From assembly GCA_007125125.1 (NCBI GenBank), contig SLDT01000121.1, forward strand, positions 1-37,413: a DNA stretch of 37,413 nucleotides, written 5' to 3'. The DNA comes from Gemmatimonadota bacterium. GTDB lineage: Bacteria > Gemmatimonadota > Gemmatimonadetes > Longimicrobiales > Gaopeijiaceae. Below are positions 7,991-14,613 of the stretch, in pieces (position 1 is the stretch's first letter; every line of letters begins with the position of its first letter). Made by a program: the position numbers and the translations under genes. The notes under the pieces are model-generated. The model saw only the letters and a list, made by a program, of their open reading frames with translations, was not told the DNA's origin and did no database searches.

Positions 7991-8078
7991 CGGAACGGGG
8001 CCGCCTCGGTCGTTGGTTCGCCTCGACGTAGCCACGGCTATGTCTTCGCCGAACCGCCTACGATTCGGCCCCGTTGCG
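7991..8078 (+). repeat. Internal hairpin 2 of the MITE (long imperfect stem)
   Basis: AACGGGGCCG (7994-8003) pairs perfectly with CGGCCCCGTT (8066-8075). Further in, GGTTCG (8015-8020) pairs with CGAACC (8050-8055), and TAGC/GCTA (8029-8040) closes an apical hairpin. The whole arm could fold as a roughly 90-nt rod in DNA or RNA. Confidence 0.7.
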
Positions 8079-8085
8079 CTCCCAA

Positions 8086-8115
8086 CGGGGGCCGCTGTAC
8101 TTCTTCAACAGCCTT
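8086..8115 (-). repeat. Right terminal inverted repeat of the MITE
   Basis: Perfect 30-base partner of 7845-7874. The TTAG immediately outside (8116-8119) repeats the TTAG at 7841-7844. Confidence 0.9.
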
Positions 8116-8170
8116 TTAGCGGGGAGGGCCCGCGGGCGGGTCTGCCCGGAACCGCCCCCCGGAGGTGGGT

Positions 8171-8176
8171 TACAAA
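8171..8176 (+). promoter_or_regulatory. Candidate -10 element, possibly leaderless start
   Basis: TACAAA (4 of 6 matches to TATAAT) ends 5 bp before ATG 8182, so a transcript from it would be nearly leaderless. A competing reading is that GGAGGT at 8161-8166 is the ribosome site, although its 15-bp spacing is long. Confidence 0.3.
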
Positions 8177-8181
8177 TCCCA

Positions 8182-9060
8182 ATGAACTCCCCCGATCCCC
8201 GCACTCCACCCGACGGCACGTCCGAGGCGCGCGCCGAGGTGCACGCCGGTCATGGGAGGGAGAGATCGGCCTTCCAGTGGGGGATCGGCCTGTCGATCGT
8301 GGCCCACATCCTCCTTCTCGCCCTCTATCCCGTGGTCATGGAGCGCCTGTCACCGGACCTGCGGGAGGTGGAGCGCGAAGACCCGGTGGACTTCGAACGC
8401 GGGATGGAAATCGTCCTGCTCCTCGAGACGGAGCCGGCCGAGGAGGAGTTCGAGGACCCGCCGGAGGCACGGGTCGAGCCGGAGGTCGTTCCCGAGCCCC
8501 CGCCCGAACCGGACGTTGAAGTGGCGGAGCCTCCTGCGCCTCCCGTGATCGACCTGCCCACCCTCCCTGCCGAGCCCCCGGCGGTGGCCGACCCGGACGC
8601 GGAGCCGCCTACGGTGGCCGAGCTCCTGCGGCCTCGGGCCGGAGACCCGCGCCTCTGGGCCCCGCTCACCGCCGAGTACCTCGAACTCACGGACGCGGAG
8701 CGCGCCCAGATCATGCTGCAGTCGATGCTCCGCACATGGAACGACTCCATGGCCGTGGCCCGGGCGCTGGCCGACCGGTCCACGGACTGGACCTACACCG
8801 ACGAGGAGGGGCGCCGGTGGGGGATCTCCCCTGGCAGGCTCCATCTGGGAGACTATTCCGTGCCACTGCCGATCGTCTTCGAGGCGCCAAACTGGATCCG
8901 CAACGACATGGCTCGGCGTCAGTGGATCAATGACGACATCGCTCGTGGCGCGGCGGCCCACCAGATGCGGGAGACCTGGGCCGAGCGTGCCCAGGAGATC
9001 CGACGCCGGATGGATGAGGAGCGTGCACGGCAGCGGGGTGGAGGCGACGGGGGGAACTGA
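8182..9060 (+). CDS. TonB-like membrane-anchored, proline/glutamate-rich protein
   Basis: A 292-residue protein. The start is ATG 8182; the frame runs further upstream but only through the mobile element. A single N-terminal helix (about residues 33-53, WGIGLSIVAHILLLALYP) resembles the anchor of TonB-type energy transducers. Next comes a Pro/Glu-rich stretch (about 75-140) of the kind that spans the periplasm. The C-terminal part (about 155-292) contains RWGISPGRLHLGDYSVPLP and a charged helix, but not the usual TonB receptor-binding domain that I would recognise. An energy transducer or other envelope-spanning role is possible; I would call it TonB-like only in architecture. The MITE immediately upstream may have replaced or altered its promoter. 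Confidence 0.7.
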   Translation: MNSPDPRTPPDGTSEARAEVHAGHGRERSAFQWGIGLSIVAHILLLALYPVVMERLSPDLREVEREDPVDFERGMEIVLLLETEPAEEEFEDPPEARVEPEVVPEPPPEPDVEVAEPPAPPVIDLPTLPAEPPAVADPDAEPPTVAELLRPRAGDPRLWAPLTAEYLELTDAERAQIMLQSMLRTWNDSMAVARALADRSTDWTYTDEEGRRWGISPGRLHLGDYSVPLPIVFEAPNWIRNDMARRQWINDDIARGAAAHQMRETWAERAQEIRRRMDEERARQRGGGDGGN

Positions 9061-9106
9061 GGCACGGGCGGGGCCTCCCGGGGTGGTCGCCCTGTCCTCG
9101 CCAGCA

Positions 9107-9112
9107 TAGATT
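9107..9112 (+). promoter_or_regulatory. Candidate -10 element for the rpiA operon
   Basis: TAGATT in the 95-bp gap between the TonB-like gene and rpiA, 44 bp upstream of the start. The same hexamer forms the -10 candidate at 5708-5713. No convincing -35 lies 16-18 bp upstream. Confidence 0.3.
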
Positions 9113-9155
9113 CCCGGCGAGAGTCTTCACTCCCCTCAGACAAGGATCAGCAGGC

Positions 9156-9884
9156 GTGCAGGGACAGGCCGAACAGGAGAAGGCGGCAGCGGGCCGGGCC
9201 GCGGTGCGCGAGGTCCGGTCAGGAATCCGCCTCGGGCTCGGGACCGGAAGCACGGTGCGGCACTTCCTTGACGCGCTGGCCGAAGCGCTCGAGGCGGGCG
9301 AGATCGACGACATCGTGGGGGTTTCGACCTCAGAGGAGACGGAGCGGCGCTGCCGCGAGCTCGGGATCCCGACCACGGATCCGATCGACGGTTCCTTCGC
9401 ACTCGATCTGGCCGTTGACGGGGCCGACGAGGTGGATCCATCCCTCGACCTGATCAAGGGACTCGGCGGCGCCCTCCTTCGGGAAAAGATCGTGGTCGAG
9501 GCTGCCGCGCGCTTCGTCGTGATCGTCGACTCGGCAAAGCGGGTCACCCGCCTGGGGACCCGCTCTCCCCTTCCGGTCGAGGTGGTACCCTTCGGCTGGC
9601 GAAACCACCTCGAGCCCTTCGAAGCGGTCGGCGCGCGGCCCGTTCTTCGCACCCGGGCCGACGGAGCGCCCTACCTCACCGACAACGGGAACCTCGTGCT
9701 CGACCTCCACTTCGCCGAGGGCATCCACAACCCGCTCAGCCTCGACCGCACTCTTCGCGGGCGCACAGGGGTCGTCGGGACCGGGCTCTTCACCGGATGC
9801 GTCGACGAGGTCTTCATCGGCACTCCGTCCGGTGTGGAGAGGTTGCGGCGAGACGCAGCCCTGCACTCGGAGGGGCCCGGGTGA
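9156..9884 (+). CDS. rpiA: Ribose-5-phosphate isomerase A
   Basis: A 242-residue protein, slightly longer than the E. coli enzyme (219). It interconverts ribose 5-phosphate and ribulose 5-phosphate in the non-oxidative pentose phosphate pathway. Signatures: GLGTGST (27-33), DLAVDGADEVD (84-94) and KGLGGALLREK (101-111). D88, D91, K101 and E110 have exactly the spacing of the E. coli active-site residues D81, D84, K94 and E103. The GTG start is supported by AAGGAT at 9142-9147. Its stop overlaps rpe by GTGA, giving two consecutive pentose phosphate steps in one unit. It is probably the first gene of a long operon reaching 21281. Confidence 0.95.
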   Translation: MQGQAEQEKAAAGRAAVREVRSGIRLGLGTGSTVRHFLDALAEALEAGEIDDIVGVSTSEETERRCRELGIPTTDPIDGSFALDLAVDGADEVDPSLDLIKGLGGALLREKIVVEAAARFVVIVDSAKRVTRLGTRSPLPVEVVPFGWRNHLEPFEAVGARPVLRTRADGAPYLTDNGNLVLDLHFAEGIHNPLSLDRTLRGRTGVVGTGLFTGCVDEVFIGTPSGVERLRRDAALHSEGPG

Positions 9885-10588
9885 GCCGGCGCGAGGGCGG
9901 TCGTCCGGTCGGGATCTCCCCGTCCATTCTCTCGGCCGACTTCGGCCGCCTCGCAGCCGATGTCGAGGCCGTGGTCGCCGCGGGAGCGGACTGGATCCAT
10001 GTCGACGTCATGGACGGGCACTTCGTCCCGAACATCACGATCGGTCCCGGGGTGACAGCGGCCGTGCGGCGTGCGACGGGGGTGCCCGTGGACGTCCACC
10101 TCATGATCGAGCACCCGGAACGTTACCTGGAAGCTTTCCGTGAGGCCGGAGCGGACCGGATCACCGTGCACTACGAGGCCTGCGCGCATCTGCACCGGGT
10201 CGTCGAGCGAATCCGGGAGCTCGGGGCCCTCCCCGGGGTTGCGATCAACCCGGCTACTCCGGTCGAGGTGCTGCGGGACATCCTGTCGGAGGTCGATCTC
10301 GTGCTCCTGATGACGGTGAATCCCGGCTTCGGAGGGCAGCGCTTCATCCCGACGGCACCATCCCGTCTGCGCCGCCTTGTCGATCTGCTTGCAGACGCCC
10401 GGGTCCCCGATGGGCTCGAGGTCCAGGTCGATGGTGGAATCGACGCCGCCACCGCACCTGCCGTGGTCGAGGCCGGGGCCACGAACCTCGTTGCGGGATC
10501 GGCGATCTATGGCTCAGAGGGTGGTGCCGCGGAGGGGGTTCGTGCCCTTCGTCGGGCCATCGAGGGGGCAGGAGTCAGGAAGGCATGA
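9881..10588 (+). CDS. rpe: Ribulose-phosphate 3-epimerase
   Basis: A 235-residue TIM-barrel epimerase (E. coli 225) converting ribulose 5-phosphate to xylulose 5-phosphate. Seen: ISPSILSADF (12-21), the metal/catalytic set H40, D42 in WIHVDVMDG, H73 in VDVHLMI and D184 in VQVDGGID, plus the phosphate-binding region NPGFGGQ (147-153) and VAGSAIYG. The start is GTG 9881, which overlaps the rpiA stop and has GGAGG just upstream; GTG 9911 is a less likely alternative. Its stop overlaps the HPt start (ATGA), an unexpected coupling of a metabolic gene to signalling genes. Confidence 0.95.
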   Translation: MSRREGGRPVGISPSILSADFGRLAADVEAVVAAGADWIHVDVMDGHFVPNITIGPGVTAAVRRATGVPVDVHLMIEHPERYLEAFREAGADRITVHYEACAHLHRVVERIRELGALPGVAINPATPVEVLRDILSEVDLVLLMTVNPGFGGQRFIPTAPSRLRRLVDLLADARVPDGLEVQVDGGIDAATAPAVVEAGATNLVAGSAIYGSEGGAAEGVRALRRAIEGAGVRKA

Positions 10589-10953
10589 ACGCCCCGACCC
10601 CGACCCTCGACCAGGCCGTCCTCGACCGGCTCCTCGATTGGGGAGGAGACACGCTCCTCGCTCGAATGATTGACCTCTTCCTCGAGGCAGCTCCGGCAAG
10701 GGTCGAAGAGATCGAAGATGCCTCGGTGACGGGTGACCTCGAGGCTCTGGCTCGGGCCGCCCACTCACTCAAGTCCTCGGCCGGCAACCTCGGAGCGGAG
10801 CGGCTGCGACGAGCCGTCATCGAACTGGAGACGTTCGGCCCCGAGGCGACCCTTGACTGGCTCGTGGCACGGGCTGCGGCGACACGAGCTGAATACTCCG
10901 AAGTGGAACGGACCCTTCGGGAGATTCGAGAATCCATGGCAACGGAGGGATAG
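10585..10953 (+). CDS. Histidine phosphotransfer (HPt) protein
   Basis: A 122-residue all-helical single-domain protein. The phosphorylatable histidine is H60 in the classic ARAAHSLKSSAGNLG motif (57-71), followed by the conserved-looking helix ERLRRAVIELE. HPt proteins shuttle phosphoryl groups between receiver aspartates in multistep phosphorelays in the cytosol. It overlaps rpe by ATGA and lies 1 bp before a single-domain receiver, with the hybrid kinase next. Because the kinase's own receivers have lost their aspartates, this HPt most likely takes phosphate from the separate receiver and passes it to the last receiver of the REC-GGDEF-REC protein (inference). Confidence 0.88.
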   Translation: MNAPTPTLDQAVLDRLLDWGGDTLLARMIDLFLEAAPARVEEIEDASVTGDLEALARAAHSLKSSAGNLGAERLRRAVIELETFGPEATLDWLVARAAATRAEYSEVERTLREIRESMATEG

Positions 10954-10954
10954 G

Positions 10955-11329
10955 ATGACTGCCACGGTTGCGGTTGTGGAGGACAATCCGGACAACCGAC
11001 TCCTCGTGCGTGCGCTGCTCGAGGACGAGTACGACATCGTCGAGTACGAGACGGGAGTCGACGCCCTTGATGGTTTCGGGTCATCGCGACCGAACCTCGT
11101 GCTCCTCGACATTTCCCTGCCGGGAATGGACGGCACGGAGGTGTTGCGCAGGATGAGGGCCGAGCCGGCCCTGTCGCGCATTCCGGTGGTTGCCCTCACG
11201 GCACATGCGATGTCGGGCGACCGGGAGCGTTTCCTGGCCGAGGGGTTCGACGATTACGTGACGAAGCCGATTGTTGACGAGACGGTGCTCTTCGACGCGA
11301 TTCGGCGACTCCTGGCGGAGAGCGGCTGA
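10955..11329 (+). CDS. Single-domain response regulator (CheY-like receiver)
   Basis: A 124-residue receiver with no output domain and a complete active site: acidic pair E9/D10 in VVEDNPDN, phosphoacceptor D52 in LLDISLPGMDG, T82 in ALTAHA and K104 in VTKP. The start ATG 10955 follows GGAGGG at 10944-10949; the longer open frame upstream overlaps the HPt gene and is not coding. It lies 11 bp before the hybrid kinase. By analogy with DivK- or Spo0F-type proteins it probably acts as a diffusible relay intermediate between kinase and HPt. Confidence 0.9.
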   Translation: MTATVAVVEDNPDNRLLVRALLEDEYDIVEYETGVDALDGFGSSRPNLVLLDISLPGMDGTEVLRRMRAEPALSRIPVVALTAHAMSGDRERFLAEGFDDYVTKPIVDETVLFDAIRRLLAESG

Positions 11330-11340
11330 CCCCCGCGACC

Positions 11341-14300
11341 ATGAGCGAGGAACGGGCGATCTCGAGGGCTCCTGCCCGGGCCGCAGGGGCCGAGTTCGAG
11401 GGCATGGAGACGCCCCCCGAACTGCGACCGGATCGCACCCGTGGGAGGCTCGTGGCCTACCTGCTCCTCGCCATCGTGCTCGGAGCGGTCGCCTTTCGCG
11501 TCGCGGGCGACGGAACGCAGATGGCGCCCGAGCTGCGGTCTGTCCTCGAGATCACGGCCGTCGTTCTGGCGATCATGATCGCTGCGCTCGCACTCGTCCG
11601 GTTCTACTCCGGGCGGAACCGGACGATTCTCTACATCGGCACCGGCTTTCTCTGCACGGCGTTCCTCGACGCCCATCATGCCTTTGTCACGAGTCCGGCA
11701 GGTCCCTTTTCCATCTCCATCCAGACTGAAGCGGCAGACCTCTCGGTCTGGACCTGGCTCGCTTCGCGACTCTTCCTGTCGCTCTTCCTCTTCGTGAGCT
11801 GGCTGGCCTGGTACGTGGAGGAGCGGGAGAAGGGGGCTGCCGCCGAGGAGATGGAAGATGAGCTGTCCGTCTACATCACCGCCTTCGGCCTGACCGGACT
11901 CATCTTCGCCTTCTTCCTCCTGACCCCCCTGCCGGGAGCCTTCCGGCCCGACTCGGCCTTTACGCGACCGATGGAGCTCGGGCCCGCGGTCTTCTTTCTT
12001 CTTGCCACCCTTGGATACCTGCGAAAGGGTACCTGGAGGAGAGACTCCTTCGAACACTGGCTCATTCTCGCTCTCATCGCCGGCCTGATGGCCCAGGGCG
12101 GTATCCTTCCCTACTCGAACACACCCGATGACCTTCCTGATCTCACAGGTCGGATCCTGAAGGTCACCGGATACCTCTTCGTGCTGGTGGGTCTATTGAC
12201 GAGCGTGCACTCGGCCTTCCGGCAGCAGGCAGGTGTCGCCGACGCGGTTCTTGCGGCGAACACGGCGCTGGCGCGGGAGGTCGAACAGCGTCGGCGTGCC
12301 GAGACCATCCTGTTGGAGAAGGAAGAGCGGCTCAGCGACCTGCTCGACCATGCGAACGACCTTGTCCAGACGACGGACCCCGAGGGCCGGCTGCTCTACG
12401 TGAACCGCACGTGGTTGCGTGTCTTCGGGTTCGGCGACGGGGAATGGAAGGGGCTGAACGTGTTCTCACTCGTCGATCCCTCCATGCGGGACAGGCTGCG
12501 GGAGGTCCTGCGAGGGGCGTTGGGAGGCGAGACGATGGGTGGCTACCGGCTCTCCTTCCGCACGAAAGAAGGGGAGCAGGTCGTGCTCGAGGGTAGTGCG
12601 AACGCCCGCTTCGAGGATGGAAGGCCGACGGCCGTGCGAACGATCTTTCGCGACGTGACGGAACAGACCCGGGTCGAGCAGGAGCTGGCCCGATCGCGGG
12701 CGAACCTCGATGCGCTCTTTGAAAGCACGGGTGACGCCATCTGGTCCGTGGATTCGGACCACCGCCTCGTGGCTTTCAACTCTGCCTTCTCCCTCACATC
12801 CGAGGCGATCACCGGGCGGGCACCGAAGCCGGGACAGGAACCCGAGTACGTCGTGGCACCCTGGGAGGTGTCATGGTTCCGCGAGTGCTATGGCCGCGCG
12901 CTTCAGGGCCACCGCTTCTCGGCTTCCCGAGAGGAACGACTGGCGGGGGAACTGCGCACCTACGAGCTCTACTTTCATCCGCTTGAAGGGCCGGAGGGGC
13001 CGGAGGGGGTTGTGGTCTTCAGCAGGGACATCACCCGGCGCAAGCAGATGGACATTGCGCTTCGGGAGGCCAAGAAGGAGGCGGAACAGGCGAACTGGGC
13101 AAAGAGCCAGTTCATGGCGAACATGAGCCACGAACTGCGCACCCCGCTGAATTCCGTGATCGGCTTTGCGAACCTTCTTCTGCGCAACCGTGCCGGTAAC
13201 CTGGGCGATCGCGACCGCGAGTTCCTCGAGCGAATTGTCTACAACGGGAAGCACCTGCTCGACCTGATCAACCAGATCCTCGACCTCTCGAAGATCGAGG
13301 CGGGGAGAATGGACCTGGACCTCCGTGAAATCCGGCTGCAGGAGTTCGTGCCCTCCGTCATCTCCCAGCTCGAGGGCCAGGTGGCCCATCGCCCCGTCGA
13401 CCTGCGCCACCACTGGAGCGGGGAGCTTGTACCACTGCATACGGATGAGAGCAAGCTCAGGCAGGTGCTCATCAACCTGGTTGGCAATGCGCTCAAATTC
13501 ACGGAGGAGGGCAGCGTGACCGTCGAGATCGAGACCGAGTCGGAGAGCGGTATGGCTCGACGAATCCATGTACGAGACACGGGGATCGGCATTCCCGAAG
13601 ACCGGCTCCAGGCGATCTTCGAGGCGTTCAGGCAGGCTGATGGCAGCACCGCGCGCCGTTTCGGCGGGACGGGGCTTGGCCTTGCCATCTCGAGGGCGCT
13701 GTGCAACCTCCTCGGGTACTCGCTCTCCGTCACCTCGATCGAAGGCGAGGGTTCGACCTTCACGGTTCACCTCGATGGCGGTCGGGACCCGAGCGTCCGA
13801 AGCCGGCCGGAGGTCGAAGTCGAAGCAGGGGATCGAGAAGCGTCCGAAGCCCAGTTCCACCTCTCTCCACTCGCGGGGAGGCGCGTGCTCGTCGTCGATG
13901 ACGATCCCGAGGTTCGGACCCTGGTCGCCGGGCATCTCGAAGATCAGGGGTGCGAGGTAACGAACGCGGCGAGCGGAAGGGCCGCTCTCGCCACGGCGAG
14001 GGCCAGTCGCCCCGAGATGATCATCACGAAGCTCCTGATGCCGGGGATGAGCGGATGGGAGTTGCTCGAGCGGCTCCGCGACGACCCGGAACTCGCGGAC
14101 ATCCCCGCCGTGATGACCTCGTTGCTCGAGGCAGGGGTCGATGACGACGTGCCCGGGCCGATCGACCTCCTGCGCCGACCGGTCGACCGGGAACGCTTGA
14201 TCCGTGTCTACGGGCGCACGATGCTCTCGTCACACGGGCGCGCACTCGTGGTCGACCGCGACTCGCGCAGTCGTGGGACGGTCCGGCGCTACCTCGAAGA

Positions 14301-14613
14301 GGCCGGGCTTGTCGTACACACGGTCGACGAGGTCGAACAGGGGAGAGAGCTCCTCGAGCGCATGGAGGTGGACCTGGTGCTCCTCGGTCTGGGTGACTCT
14401 CTGGTCGAGCGGCTGGGTCTGGCCGAGGCACTCCGACAGACGGGGCACGGGGTCCCGGTGGTACTCCTGCTCTCGGAGAACAGCAACGGTGCGGAGCGGG
14501 AGGTGCTGCGCACGCCCCTGAACCGAGACCAACCCGACAGCCTGGACCGTGGCGGGGCCATCGTGGACATGCTCGGCAGGTACTTTGGGACCCGAACCGG
14601 GGTCATCGCATGA
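11341..14613 (+). CDS. Membrane hybrid histidine kinase, two PAS domains, two degenerate receivers
   Basis: A 1090-residue protein. About seven or eight membrane helices lie between residues 38 and 295 (MASE3-like; GFLCTAFLDAHHAF is typical). PAS domains follow at about 330-445 and 455-570. HisKA carries H597 in MSHELRTPLNS. The ATPase domain shows the N box near N716 (NLVGNALKF), DTGIGIP near 745 and GGTGLGLAIS. Two receiver-like domains end the protein (about 846-960 and 963-1085). The first keeps VVDDDPEV but has K897 where the phosphoacceptor Asp belongs (IITKLLMPGMSG). The second has G1016 there (LVLLGLGDS). The kinase core looks active, but phosphotransfer within the molecule should be impossible. 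The signal sensed is unknown. It overlaps the next gene by ATGA. Confidence 0.9.
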   Translation: MSEERAISRAPARAAGAEFEGMETPPELRPDRTRGRLVAYLLLAIVLGAVAFRVAGDGTQMAPELRSVLEITAVVLAIMIAALALVRFYSGRNRTILYIGTGFLCTAFLDAHHAFVTSPAGPFSISIQTEAADLSVWTWLASRLFLSLFLFVSWLAWYVEEREKGAAAEEMEDELSVYITAFGLTGLIFAFFLLTPLPGAFRPDSAFTRPMELGPAVFFLLATLGYLRKGTWRRDSFEHWLILALIAGLMAQGGILPYSNTPDDLPDLTGRILKVTGYLFVLVGLLTSVHSAFRQQAGVADAVLAANTALAREVEQRRRAETILLEKEERLSDLLDHANDLVQTTDPEGRLLYVNRTWLRVFGFGDGEWKGLNVFSLVDPSMRDRLREVLRGALGGETMGGYRLSFRTKEGEQVVLEGSANARFEDGRPTAVRTIFRDVTEQTRVEQELARSRANLDALFESTGDAIWSVDSDHRLVAFNSAFSLTSEAITGRAPKPGQEPEYVVAPWEVSWFRECYGRALQGHRFSASREERLAGELRTYELYFHPLEGPEGPEGVVVFSRDITRRKQMDIALREAKKEAEQANWAKSQFMANMSHELRTPLNSVIGFANLLLRNRAGNLGDRDREFLERIVYNGKHLLDLINQILDLSKIEAGRMDLDLREIRLQEFVPSVISQLEGQVAHRPVDLRHHWSGELVPLHTDESKLRQVLINLVGNALKFTEEGSVTVEIETESESGMARRIHVRDTGIGIPEDRLQAIFEAFRQADGSTARRFGGTGLGLAISRALCNLLGYSLSVTSIEGEGSTFTVHLDGGRDPSVRSRPEVEVEAGDREASEAQFHLSPLAGRRVLVVDDDPEVRTLVAGHLEDQGCEVTNAASGRAALATARASRPEMIITKLLMPGMSGWELLERLRDDPELADIPAVMTSLLEAGVDDDVPGPIDLLRRPVDRERLIRVYGRTMLSSHGRALVVDRDSRSRGTVRRYLEEAGLVVHTVDEVEQGRELLERMEVDLVLLGLGDSLVERLGLAEALRQTGHGVPVVLLLSENSNGAEREVLRTPLNRDQPDSLDRGGAIVDMLGRYFGTRTGVIA

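Larger units (their letters stand above)
7845..8115. mobile_element. 271-bp MITE-like non-autonomous element
   Basis: The element is bounded by perfect 30-bp terminal inverted repeats (7845-7874 and 8086-8115, outer end AAGGCTGTTGAAGAAGTAC) and flanked by a 4-bp direct repeat TTAG (7841-7844 and 8116-8119). It holds no transposase: no frame in it encodes a recognisable protein. TTAG fits the YTAR target of IS5-group DDE elements, but I cannot assign a family from the ends alone. The interior is rich in nested hairpins. The perfect repeats and target duplication suggest a fairly recent insertion mobilised in trans. The remaining gap to the next start (8120-8181) holds only a candidate -10 and ribosome site. 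Confidence 0.85.

Noticed and set aside
8074-8181. N-terminal extension of the TonB-like protein into the MITE
   Set aside because: The added residues come only from the terminal repeat; the same peptide is encoded by the left repeat in another frame, so it is not a conserved N-terminus.
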